From Subtercola boreus (lineage in GTDB: Bacteria > Actinomycetota > Actinomycetes > Actinomycetales > Microbacteriaceae): a DNA stretch of 64,000 bases. Below are positions 1 through 7,644 of this stretch, piece by piece (position 1 is the stretch's first letter; the number at the start of each line of letters is the position of its first letter). The DNA lies in the NCBI RefSeq assembly GCF_006716115.1, contig NZ_VFOO01000001.1:2480001-2544000 (forward strand), in the 5' to 3' direction. The notes under the pieces are model-generated. The model was not told where the DNA came from. It made no database searches and saw only the letters and a program-made list of their open reading frames with translations. The translations under genes and the position numbers were made by a program.

Positions 1-204
1 AGACCAGACCAGGTAGGCAAACCCGGCGACGAGCGCCGCGAAGGCGAGCAGGATGAGCGCGGGCGAGACGATCTCGTCGGCGTTCAGCGCCGTCAACACC
101 CCCGCGGAGAGCACCGCGACGCAGCCGACGGCCACCACGAAGATGCGCGCAGTTATCCCGCTGAGCGGATCGATCTCCTGGGCAGTCCCGCCCGACACGC
201 TCAT
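1..204 (-). CDS. Membrane protein, N-terminal fragment (runs off the window)
   Basis: Only the first 68 codons lie in the window; the gene continues past position 1. The ATG overlaps the stop of the upstream sensor kinase gene as ATGA, so the two are probably translationally coupled. The visible protein has a short cytosolic start followed by two hydrophobic stretches, at about residues 21-41 and 48-67, typical of a small integral membrane protein. No family motif is visible. It could be a sensor subunit or an unrelated membrane protein cotranscribed with the kinase. Confidence 0.6.
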   Translation of the reverse strand, partial: MSVSGGTAQEIDPLSGITARIFVVAVGCVAVLSAGVLTALNADEIVSPALILLAFAALVAGFAYLVWS

Positions 205-1403
205 CCGTCGGCGCCGCAGCGCGCCCGGGGAACGCTCATCAGCACAGCCGTGCCGTGCCCGGGGGTCGACCAGACACGGACGGCGCCGTCGATGTTCTCG
301 ATCCGGCGGCGGATGGATGACGCGGGAGTCTCCGGCGCTCCGCCTCGTTCCTGCGGGGCGAAGCCGCGCCCGGCGTCGGAGACGACGACGATGATGTTCT
401 CGCTTCCCGAAGCGACGGCCAGTTCGGCGACCGCCGTACCGGCGAATCGGCTGACATTGCCGAGCACCCGTTCGGCAGCAGTGAGGAGTTCACTCCTCAC
501 GCGCGGGTCGAGTTCGAGCAGCAGGCGCGGCTTCCCGCTGACGACGACGCGGAGGCCGCGATGTGCCGCGGTTCGGATGACCGAATCCAGTCCGGTGGCC
601 TTCAGCGCCTCGCTGTCGCCTGCTCCCCGGTTCATCACCTCGTCGACGAGGAGGCCGGGGTGGGCCAGAGAGGCGATGTCCTTCGCGAGGAAGGCCCGGT
701 GCTCGTCGATGAGCGGACCGACCGGGGACAGCTCCAGGGCCTGCAGGTCGTTCAGGATGGTGTCGTGCAGCACCGCCGACGCCTCCGCGGCGACCCGGCT
801 CCGTTCGGTGAGGCGTTCCTCGACCGCGGCAGCCTCCCGCATGGTCCCGACGCCTCGCGTGGCGCGGGCCCGCCCGTACCAGAGCGTCGCGAGCAACAGC
901 ACGATGCCGACCCAGATCGAGATGGAGGGCAGATCGAACGCGAACACCAGCCCGTTCATCCGGGTCGCCACCTGCACGGCCACGGAGGCGAGCACAAATC
1001 CCATGGTCGAACGCGCCAGGCTCGACGGAAGCGAACGCCCGGCCACCCCGACGACCGTCATCCCGATCTTCGGCATCGTGAACACGATGGCGTCTGAACG
1101 CCAGTCCGGACCGACCTCGGCCGATATATAGAAGGTGAAGAGGAAGAGGCCGATCCCGGCCACCAGCATCAACCCGAAGACCGCCCAGGGGTTCGAGACG
1201 AGCAGTGCGCAGGCGACCCCGAGACCCGCGACAGCGAGACCCGCGAGCGCCAGGGGGACGCCCTCCTGGGAGATCATCACACCGAAGGCGATGACGAGCA
1301 CAAGCGTGGCCACCAGGAAAACGCCGCTGACCCAGATCGCGGCCCGGCCGAGGGCACGGCTCGTCGCAGCACCTTCGACATCGGTGGGCAGAACGAGAGA
1401 CAT
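201..1403 (-). CDS. NarL/DesK-type membrane sensor histidine kinase
   Basis: Predicted 400-residue sensor kinase. The first 175 residues hold about six hydrophobic segments and no obvious extracellular domain. The dimerisation helix has the HisKA_3-type H box HDTILNDLQAL with the phospho-accepting His near residue 213. The ATPase domain shows an N-box-like ERVLGNVSRFA, a G1 box DAGRGF and a G2 box GHGTAVL. Start chosen at 1403 because AAGGGA sits just upstream; the frame stays open to 1472. Kinases of this class pair with LuxR/NarL-type response regulators, and none is visible here. Its place at the edge of the EPS locus, with a CCCC-GAAT-GGGG palindrome about 30 bp upstream, suggests but does not prove a role in EPS control. 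Confidence 0.8.
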   Translation of the reverse strand: MSLVLPTDVEGAATSRALGRAAIWVSGVFLVATLVLVIAFGVMISQEGVPLALAGLAVAGLGVACALLVSNPWAVFGLMLVAGIGLFLFTFYISAEVGPDWRSDAIVFTMPKIGMTVVGVAGRSLPSSLARSTMGFVLASVAVQVATRMNGLVFAFDLPSISIWVGIVLLLATLWYGRARATRGVGTMREAAAVEERLTERSRVAAEASAVLHDTILNDLQALELSPVGPLIDEHRAFLAKDIASLAHPGLLVDEVMNRGAGDSEALKATGLDSVIRTAAHRGLRVVVSGKPRLLLELDPRVRSELLTAAERVLGNVSRFAGTAVAELAVASGSENIIVVVSDAGRGFAPQERGGAPETPASSIRRRIENIDGAVRVWSTPGHGTAVLMSVPRARCGADG

Positions 1404-1431
1404 CAGTTCCCTTCGGGCGCTTCGGCCGCAC

Positions 1432-1443
1432 CCCCGAATGGGG
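1432..1443. promoter_or_regulatory. Putative operator: CCCC-GAAT-GGGG palindrome
   Basis: A palindrome of four C, GAAT and four G lies between the divergent sensor kinase (start 1403) and PAP2 phosphatase (start 1508). It matches sites at 4388, 8808-8865 and 15642-15684, all intergenic within the EPS locus. Function as a regulator site is inferred from recurrence and position only. Confidence 0.4.
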
Positions 1444-1507
1444 CTGAAGACACTCGTGCTCATCATAGGCAATCCGATCAGCCGGGGCCAGCCGCTAGTG
1501 TGAGCGG

Positions 1508-2080
1508 ATGCCCTCCCTCCGCGCCCGCGAGATCGATGTCATCGAGACTGTGCAACACACCCGCGCGGCCAGCCTGCTGGTCGGACCGGCCAGGATCTAC
1601 AGTGCCTTCGGCGAGAACTCCGTGGGCTGGGTACTGCTCGGTGGTCTCGGTGCACTGCTGGACCCCGCCCGCTGGTGGCTGTGGCTGCTGGGAGCGCTGG
1701 CCGTCGTCGTCGCCCAGTTCGCCTCGACCGGCCTGAAGTACGTCGTGCGGAGGCCCCGCCCGGGGGTCGTCCCCGAGGCCGACGGCTCGTTCGTGCTCCG
1801 CGGTGCCGGCGGCTACCGGAAGGGTGCCGACGGTCCTGTCGCGGTCCACTCATCGGCGAAGAGCCGACTCAGCTTCCCGAGCTCGCACTCCACCTCGACC
1901 ACCGCGGCGGCCGTTGTCTTCTGCGCCCTTCTACCCGCGCTCTGGCCGCTGGGCGTATTCGCTGTGCTGGCGATGGGGTTCAGCCGGGTGCTGCTCGGTA
2001 TGCACTTCCCCACCGATGTGCTGGCCGGCTACGCGCTCGGCCTTCTCGTCGGTCTCGCGGCCGTCATCCTGGTGTACTGA
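1508..2080 (+). CDS. PAP2-family membrane phosphatase
   Basis: This 190-residue protein carries the three signature motifs of PAP2 phosphatases: K-X6-RP (K77 to P85, KYVVRRPRP), the PSGH-like PSSHS with His127, and SR-X5-H-X3-D (SRVLLGMHFPTD, residues 159-170). Several hydrophobic helices surround them, so it is an inner-membrane enzyme with a likely extracytoplasmic active site. PAP2 enzymes remove phosphate from lipid phosphates such as undecaprenyl pyrophosphate or phosphatidic acid. Next to an EPS locus, recycling of the undecaprenyl carrier is a reasonable guess. Its last 150 bp overlap the convergent tyrosine phosphatase gene. Confidence 0.87.
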   Translation: MPSLRAREIDVIETVQHTRAASLLVGPARIYSAFGENSVGWVLLGGLGALLDPARWWLWLLGALAVVVAQFASTGLKYVVRRPRPGVVPEADGSFVLRGAGGYRKGADGPVAVHSSAKSRLSFPSSHSTSTTAAAVVFCALLPALWPLGVFAVLAMGFSRVLLGMHFPTDVLAGYALGLLVGLAAVILVY

Positions 2081-3100
2081 CGCTCGGTGTTCGGCCTCCC
2101 GGAGTTCCTGCTCGTGGAGGGCCCGTGCCTCGCGGCGGGTCAGTGTCACCGGCGCCGTCGTGCTCTCTGACAGCGCCCGAAGCTGGCGACGGGTCAGCGC
2201 GACGGTGGATGCGACGGGCACCGGCTGCGCCTCAGACTCAACTGCAGGCGTTGGTTCCGGGTCGCGCACCGGTTCCGGCTCACGCACCCGCTCCCGCACC
2301 CGCATCCGAACTGGCTCCGGCTCGAGCACCTGCACCTGCACCTGCACTGGCTCCGGCTCAAGCACCGTCACCGTCACCGTCACCGGCTCAAGCACCTGCA
2401 CCGGCACCGTCACCGGCTCCGGCTCGAGGAACGCAGGCCAAGAGGATGCAGGGGACTCCTCCAGCGCGAGGTCTTCGGCTTCGGCCACAGGAACGTTCGC
2501 CCGGGCTTCAGGAAGAGCAGCCTCGAGCCAACCGGCCAGAGTCAGCACCGCCGCCTGGATCTCCCGCGCCACCCGCACATGAGTACCGGACGAACGCCTG
2601 AACGGATCGGGGATGTCGAGATCGGCCTCGTGGCGCGGAGGGGGCACGGCGCTCCGCTGTGCAAGCAGGTTCGCGAGGCCCCCCAGGGGGGAGTCCGAAC
2701 GGGCGGGGGATGCTCCGCTCTCTGAAGCGAGATGGTCGATCATCCGTTGGAGTTCGAGGAGGGTGACGGACTTCTTCGAAGCAGCCGGCAACATCCGGGC
2801 TGCGGAGGCTCGCTGGGCCAGCGTCATCGTCACCACGAGATCCGCCCCCGCGAGGTCCGCTTCAACGAGCTGGCTCGCCAGATGGGATGACGAGTCCCCG
2901 CCCAGCGCCTCGGACTGCTTCGCCGCCGGAGGATCCATCGGCTCGCCGACTCGCGCGTGGGTGCCTCGGCTGAGCACGGTCACTCTGCCACCGGCCGCAG
3001 CGCCCGTCAGCTCGTGCTCGAGAACCTGCGCGGCGAGCGGAGACCTGCAGATGTTCCCCGTGCAGATGAACAGGATGCTCAACGGCGAGAATTCGGTCAT
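1931..3100 (-). CDS. Low-molecular-weight protein tyrosine phosphatase with long C-terminal tail
   Basis: Residues 1-200 form an LMW-PTP domain: the P-loop CTGNICRS (catalytic Cys13, Arg19) and the late DPF motif are present. Wzb/YwqE-like enzymes of this type dephosphorylate the tyrosine kinase that controls polysaccharide chain length, and such a kinase is encoded at 4486. The rest is unusual: a low-complexity stretch of Glu-Pro-Val/Gln/Arg repeats (about residues 220-290), then two LTRR-x-x-RAL basic motifs near residues 302-330. The final 49 or so residues are antisense to the PAP2 gene and look like run-on sequence. Its ATG overlaps the stop of the upstream glycosyltransferase (ATGA), indicating coupling. 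A typical LMW-PTP is 150-200 residues, so this one is about twice as long. Confidence 0.82.
   Translation of the reverse strand: MTEFSPLSILFICTGNICRSPLAAQVLEHELTGAAAGGRVTVLSRGTHARVGEPMDPPAAKQSEALGGDSSSHLASQLVEADLAGADLVVTMTLAQRASAARMLPAASKKSVTLLELQRMIDHLASESGASPARSDSPLGGLANLLAQRSAVPPPRHEADLDIPDPFRRSSGTHVRVAREIQAAVLTLAGWLEAALPEARANVPVAEAEDLALEESPASSWPAFLEPEPVTVPVQVLEPVTVTVTVLEPEPVQVQVQVLEPEPVRMRVRERVREPEPVRDPEPTPAVESEAQPVPVASTVALTRRQLRALSESTTAPVTLTRREARALHEQELREAEHRASVHQDDGRETDEKAERVAGQHIGGEVHTEQHPAEPHRQHSEYAQRPERG
2250..2425 (-). repeat. Low-complexity Val/Pro/Glu/Gln-coding repeats inside the phosphatase gene
   Basis: The DNA consists of short near-repeats (runs of CACCTG, CACCGT and CCGGCTC on the + strand). 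On the minus strand they encode alternating blocks of Glu-Pro-Val-Thr-Val, Val-Gln-Val-Gln and Glu-Pro-Glu-Pro-Val. The block separates the catalytic domain from the basic tail and is likely to vary in length between strains by slippage. Confidence 0.75.
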
Positions 3101-4278
3101 GTAGAGATTATGACGCCACGCGCCTGTGTCTCGGAGGCCGTGTAGGCGGGCAGCCTGCCTCCATACAGTTCACACGAGTCGATTCCGAGGTGGATGTCAG
3201 ACCAGCGGGTCTCCCGCACCCGCAATGCCTCCTGATAGAACTGCTCGGCGAGACCTCTCTCCCCGATCAGCCGCTCGAGGCAGGCGATGGCCTCCTCGAC
3301 CGTGTCGACGAGGAATCCGGTGCGACCATTCTCGACGATGTCGACATTGCCGACGATGTTCGACGCAATGACCGGAATTCCGATCGACTGCGCCTCCATC
3401 ACAGCCAGAGGCATTCCCTCCCACAGGGTGAGAAAGAGGAGCACATCGGCTGTGGCCAGGGTCCTGAGAGCCTCCGGGTAGGTCAGCCAACCGGTCTTCT
3501 CGATGTTCGCCTCGGCCAGGTCGTCGTTGAATCCGTCGTTGTCGCCGTCACCGATCCAGACGAAGCGTGCCCGGCCACGGAAGTGCCGGGCGACCTCCGC
3601 GAACTTCCAGGGAGCCTTCTGGTACGCGATCCGGCCGACCATCGCGACCACGGGAAGGTGTTCCTCGGGATCGCACTCCCGAGGCGGCAGAGCATCGAGC
3701 GCCACCCCGTTGGAAATGACGAAGCACCGACTGGTCCTCAGCACCCGGGTGGCCACCTCCGCCTCGGAACGGCTCACGAGCACGAGCTGCGAGTGTCCGT
3801 ATCGGCCGAGGAGCTGCTCCACGATCCTGTACGCAGAGCGAACCGTCGGCGAGTAGTCGGTGCGGAGGAAAGAGAACCCGTGGGGCGAGTAGAACGACAC
3901 CGGACCGCGACGACGACCGAAGAGTGCCAGCCGGCCGAACGCTCCCCCCACAGACGAGTGGAAGTGGATGACGTCGGCCGTCCGCATGATGACTCCGCGC
4001 ACCGTCGACATGATCCAGAGACCGTGAGCCACCATCGAACGGCTACCCGAGGGCGCCTCGACCAGCGCGACCCGCGGGCCGAAGATCTCTTCGAGCTCCG
4101 CCAGTGGTGGAGTGTCGTCGCGGCGGGTGAAGTAGAGAGTGACGGACATCCCCTGCTCGGCCTGGCGCATCGTCAGCCGCGCGAGAGAGGTGACGACACC
4201 TCCGCCGAGACTCTCCGTGACATGAGCAACTGCAAGCGGTGAAGCCTTCACTCCGTCGAGTTTGAGGTGCAAGGCCAT
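3097..4278 (-). CDS. GT4-type glycosyltransferase
   Basis: This 393-residue GT-B fold glycosyltransferase (family 1/GT4) starts with the acceptor-side sequence HVTESLGGGVVTSLARL. Its C-terminal donor-binding half includes VAMVGRIAYQKAPWKF and EGMPLAVMEAQSIGIPVIAS, the E-X7-E-like motif that contacts the nucleotide sugar. It probably adds one sugar to the lipid-linked EPS repeat unit at the cytoplasmic face. The specific sugar cannot be read from sequence. It heads a two-gene unit with the tyrosine phosphatase (4-nt overlap) and diverges from the kinase gene across a 207-bp promoter region. Confidence 0.88.
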   Translation of the reverse strand: MALHLKLDGVKASPLAVAHVTESLGGGVVTSLARLTMRQAEQGMSVTLYFTRRDDTPPLAELEEIFGPRVALVEAPSGSRSMVAHGLWIMSTVRGVIMRTADVIHFHSSVGGAFGRLALFGRRRGPVSFYSPHGFSFLRTDYSPTVRSAYRIVEQLLGRYGHSQLVLVSRSEAEVATRVLRTSRCFVISNGVALDALPPRECDPEEHLPVVAMVGRIAYQKAPWKFAEVARHFRGRARFVWIGDGDNDGFNDDLAEANIEKTGWLTYPEALRTLATADVLLFLTLWEGMPLAVMEAQSIGIPVIASNIVGNVDIVENGRTGFLVDTVEEAIACLERLIGERGLAEQFYQEALRVRETRWSDIHLGIDSCELYGGRLPAYTASETQARGVIIST

Positions 4279-4387
4279 GAGCTACGCTCCCTGTCAGCAG
4301 ATGGACGATCGCGTTGTGACCGGCACCCCCCGAGAACGACGTTATCGGCAGCTTATGGACGGTCGTTCGGGTGCTGGCCGGGCCTAG

Positions 4388-4398
4388 CCCGAATGAGT
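4388..4398. promoter_or_regulatory. Putative operator: CCC-GAAT-GAGT site
   Basis: Within the 207-bp divergent promoter region between the glycosyltransferase and tyrosine kinase genes. The core CCCGAATGAGT is shared with 15674-15684 and is a degenerate form of the CCCC-GAAT-GGGG palindrome at 1432. Both the locus-wide recurrence and the promoter position point to a binding site. No protein can be named. Confidence 0.35.
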
Positions 4399-4485
4399 TA
4401 ATCAGTGCCTGTGTGCCGCTGGCGGGCTGGCGATTCTAGGACATACTGGTACAAATTCGAGGGGTTGCAAGGGAGGCGGAGACGC

Positions 4486-5985
4486 ATGCAGCTGCAAGAC
4501 ATACTGAGAGTGCTTCAGCGATCATGGATCCTCATCGTCGGACTGACCGTCCTCGGCCTGCTCGCCGCCGGAGCCGCACTCGCCGTCACCGCCCCGCAGT
4601 ACCAGTCGACGTCGAGGCTCTTCGTCTCCACCCAGGCCACGGACAACGCGTCGAACGCGCTTCAGGGCAGCACGTACACGCAGAACCGGATGATCTCGTA
4701 CTCCCACCTCGTCGTGCAGCCCATCGTGCTCGACCCGGTGATCGCCGCCCTCGGCCTCGACCTGACGGCCGACCAGCTGGCCTCCCACGTGAGTGCCGAC
4801 GTCATCACCGACAGCCTCATCCTCGAGGTGACCGTCACCGAACCCTCGGCCCAGCAGTCCGCCGACATCGCCAACGCCATCGCGACCCAGCTCGTCACCA
4901 CTATCACGACCCAGATCGAAGACCCGGGAGACGGCACCAAGCCTCTCATCGCCGTCAGCATCATCGCGGATGCCTCGGTCGCCACGAGCCCGACGAGCCC
5001 TCTTCCCTGGCTGTACCTTCTTGTCGGCGGGGTCGGTGGGCTGCTGCTCTCGGTCGGCCTCGCGTTCCTGATCGCCGGCTTCGACAACCGTGTGCGGAGC
5101 ATCGACGATCTCAAGCGCCTGACCGACCTGCCGGTTCTCGGGCACTTCCCGCGCCAGAACACCGCCCGCGAGAAGCCGCTCCTCCTCGCCGATGACATGA
5201 TGAGCCAGCGCGCGGAATCGTTCAGAGCACTGCGGACGAACCTGCAGTACTTCGATCTGGCCACCACCAACCAGGTGCTGCTCTTCACCTCGTCCATCCC
5301 CGGCGAAGGCAAGACGACGACCTCATTGAACCTCGCCATCACGCTGGCGCAGACCGGCAAGCGGGTCATCTACATCGAATGCGACCTCCGTCGCCCGAAG
5401 TCGGCGAAGTACCTCAACATCGAGGGCGCCGTCGGCCTCTCCGACGTGCTGGTCTCGCGAGTCGCGCTCGACGACGTGCTCCAGGCTGGCGTCGTCGAGA
5501 CGCTGACGATCCTTCCGGCGGGGTCGCTGCCCCCGAACCCCAGCGAACTGCTCGGTTCAGAACAGTTCGCATCCCTCCTGTCCTCGATGCGTCTTCTCTA
5601 CGACTACGTGATCCTCGATGCGCCACCGCTCCTCGCGGTCACCGATGCGGCCATCCTCAGCCGGGAGAGCGACGGGGTGATCGTCGTCGTGGGAACCTCG
5701 CTGGTGAATCGCCAGCAGGTCGAGACGAGCATCGACATCCTCACCCAGGTCGACGCACACGTGCTGGGCGTCGCCGCGAACTTCCTTCCTCGGCGCGGCG
5801 TGGACGCGTACTCCTACTACACCTACGGTTACGTCGCGCTCTCCGCCGTCAGGGATGCACGGGTCCCGGGTGCCGCCGATCGGTCGGATGACCCGTCTGC
5901 CGCTCCTGCCGATGACCGGATCAGTGACGTGGCCCACGCAACCCGCCGCGCCGCCACCTCCGCCGAGAGACTGACCCGCCGGTGA
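4486..5985 (+). CDS. Polysaccharide co-polymerase / tyrosine autokinase (Wzc-like BY-kinase)
   Basis: This 499-residue protein fuses a Wzz-type chain-length domain to a BY-kinase. Transmembrane helices lie at about 14-35 and 175-198, with the periplasm-type loop between them. The cytosolic kinase has Walker A IPGEGKTTTS (271-280), Walker A' IECDLRRPK (about 297-305) and Walker B VILDAPP. The C terminus carries a tyrosine cluster (YSYYTYGY), the usual autophosphorylation site. Start 4486 follows a GGGAGG ribosome-binding site; an in-frame extension to 4405 lacks one. Together with the phosphatase at 1931-3100 it forms the expected phosphorylation switch controlling EPS polymer length and export. 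The stop overlaps the GTG of the next gene. Confidence 0.92.
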   Translation: MQLQDILRVLQRSWILIVGLTVLGLLAAGAALAVTAPQYQSTSRLFVSTQATDNASNALQGSTYTQNRMISYSHLVVQPIVLDPVIAALGLDLTADQLASHVSADVITDSLILEVTVTEPSAQQSADIANAIATQLVTTITTQIEDPGDGTKPLIAVSIIADASVATSPTSPLPWLYLLVGGVGGLLLSVGLAFLIAGFDNRVRSIDDLKRLTDLPVLGHFPRQNTAREKPLLLADDMMSQRAESFRALRTNLQYFDLATTNQVLLFTSSIPGEGKTTTSLNLAITLAQTGKRVIYIECDLRRPKSAKYLNIEGAVGLSDVLVSRVALDDVLQAGVVETLTILPAGSLPPNPSELLGSEQFASLLSSMRLLYDYVILDAPPLLAVTDAAILSRESDGVIVVVGTSLVNRQQVETSIDILTQVDAHVLGVAANFLPRRGVDAYSYYTYGYVALSAVRDARVPGAADRSDDPSAAPADDRISDVAHATRRAATSAERLTRR

Positions 5986-6518
5986 GCCTGGCGCAGAAGT
6001 GGGACCAGCTGGGCGTGGCCGCCTACAACATCGTGCTCACGTTCATCCCGTCGCACACCGTGCGCCTCGGCGCCCTCCGGCTCTGGGGCGCGAAGATCGG
6101 CAGTGGAACCTCCATCTCGCGGGGGACGACGGTGTTCGACATCGACAAGCTCGTCATCGGCCGTGACTGCTCGATCGGGTTCCGCTGCCTGTTCGACGCC
6201 CGAGGTGGCATCACCCTGGGGGACAACGTCGTGCTGGCGAGCGACACCCAGCTGATCACCGGATCGCACGTCATCGACTCCGACGATTTCGCAGCGGAGT
6301 TCAAGCCGATCACCATCGACTCGTTCGCGTGGGTCGCCTCCCGGTCGACCGTGGTCTCGGGTGTCACGATCGGCCGCGGCGGCGTGGTCGGCGCCTGTTC
6401 TCTCGTGCGGGAGGACGTTCCGCCGATGGCCGTGGTGGCCGGCGTCCCCGCCAGGCAGCGCGGGGAACGCGCCTCCGCGCTGACCTACTCTGCCGCCTTC
6501 CGCCGGCTCTTCTACTGA
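5982..6518 (+). CDS. Hexapeptide-repeat acyltransferase (WcaF-like)
   Basis: This 178-residue left-handed beta-helix protein has hexapeptide repeats from about residue 35 to 160 (for example DCSIGFRCLFDARGGITLGD and GVTIGRGGVVGACSLV) and the typical closing PPMAVVAGVPARQRG. Such enzymes transfer acetyl or similar groups from CoA to sugar hydroxyls in polysaccharide repeat units. It starts at a GTG that overlaps the kinase stop codon (GTGA), so it is coupled to the kinase. Which sugar is decorated is unknown. Confidence 0.87.
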   Translation: MSLAQKWDQLGVAAYNIVLTFIPSHTVRLGALRLWGAKIGSGTSISRGTTVFDIDKLVIGRDCSIGFRCLFDARGGITLGDNVVLASDTQLITGSHVIDSDDFAAEFKPITIDSFAWVASRSTVVSGVTIGRGGVVGACSLVREDVPPMAVVAGVPARQRGERASALTYSAAFRRLFY

Positions 6519-6543
6519 CAGTGCGCCGCCTTCTCCCGACAGG

Positions 6544-7644
6544 ATGCTTGTGCCCGAAACTGCAGACATCTCCGGTGTGACCCTCGTCTACGTCGCTCCC
6601 CGCACCGGCACGAGCGGGGTGAGCGACTACGCCGACGACCTTCTGGCCATCGCCCGCGAACGGATGCTCCGGGTGGTCGAAGTACGCCACGGCGGCTCGG
6701 GCCAGGACGGTGTGCTCGACGTGCTGCGGGGGCGGCGAAGCATCCGGCGTGCCCTCTCGTCGGCGACCGGCCCCGTTGTGCTGCACACCGAGCAGAGCGG
6801 CGGTGTACTTCTCCCGTTCTGGGGGCTCCTCGGCATGAAGCGGGCCACCGTGCGGAGTTCCACCGTGCATGATGCGCCGCTCGGCGTCTGGCTGCCGTTC
6901 CGTACCCGGCTGGCGAGCCGGTCGAGGCTCGTCGTGCACGCCCTGCACTACCCGATCATGCCGCTCCTGGAGAGATTCGAACGCCGTGCCCTGCGACGGG
7001 TGGACCTGTTCGCCCTGACCGCCTCGGGCGCGGTGGAGACGGGCCGCATACTCGGCCACGACACGGTTCACCGCGGATTCCTCCCCGTACCTGAACGGCC
7101 GGAACTCCCCGCCCCCGTCGATCGCCCGCGGGCAGTCGGGCTCTTCGGGTACGTCTACCGCGGAAAGGGTTTCGACAGCCTCGTGCACCTGCGTTCGCGC
7201 CTCGATCCGGGCATCGCGATCCGGGTCGCCGGCCGGGGCACGGATGCCCTGCCTCCCGTCGACGGAGTGGACCTGCTCGGCGGAGTCGAGGGCGCTGACG
7301 AGGATGCGTTCTTCGCGAGCATCCAGATCATGATCGTGCCCTACGGCAAACGGAGTTCCTACGGGCCCGAGACGCACGTGGCGTCGAGCGCCATCGCGCG
7401 CGCGCTGGCCTATCAGACCCCGGTGGTCGCCCTGAAGTACCGCGGGATCGACGACGAGGCCCTGATCGTCGACGGCGACATCGACGACCTGGCCGACGCG
7501 GTCAGCGCACTGCTCGGTGACGAGTCCGCACTTCGGGAGCAGTCGACGCATGCGCGGGAACTGCGGGCGCGATTGACGACGGAGAATGCGTTCGAGCGAT
7601 ACGCCGAGGCGTGGCACGCGGCGATCTCCGGCGCGGCAGCCTGA
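6544..7644 (+). CDS. Glycosyltransferase, GT-B fold
   Basis: The 366-residue product has the features of a GT4-like transferase: an N-terminal VYVAPRTGTSGVSDYADDL loop and a C-terminal donor site around VGLFGYVYRGKGF and SSAIARALAYQTPVVALKYRG. It follows the acyltransferase after 25 bp and is probably cotranscribed with it. It is predicted to act on the cytoplasmic lipid-linked repeat unit. Its last 143 bp are antisense to the end of the convergent acyltransferase gene. The sugar specificity cannot be assigned. Confidence 0.82.
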   Translation: MLVPETADISGVTLVYVAPRTGTSGVSDYADDLLAIARERMLRVVEVRHGGSGQDGVLDVLRGRRSIRRALSSATGPVVLHTEQSGGVLLPFWGLLGMKRATVRSSTVHDAPLGVWLPFRTRLASRSRLVVHALHYPIMPLLERFERRALRRVDLFALTASGAVETGRILGHDTVHRGFLPVPERPELPAPVDRPRAVGLFGYVYRGKGFDSLVHLRSRLDPGIAIRVAGRGTDALPPVDGVDLLGGVEGADEDAFFASIQIMIVPYGKRSSYGPETHVASSAIARALAYQTPVVALKYRGIDDEALIVDGDIDDLADAVSALLGDESALREQSTHARELRARLTTENAFERYAEAWHAAISGAAA

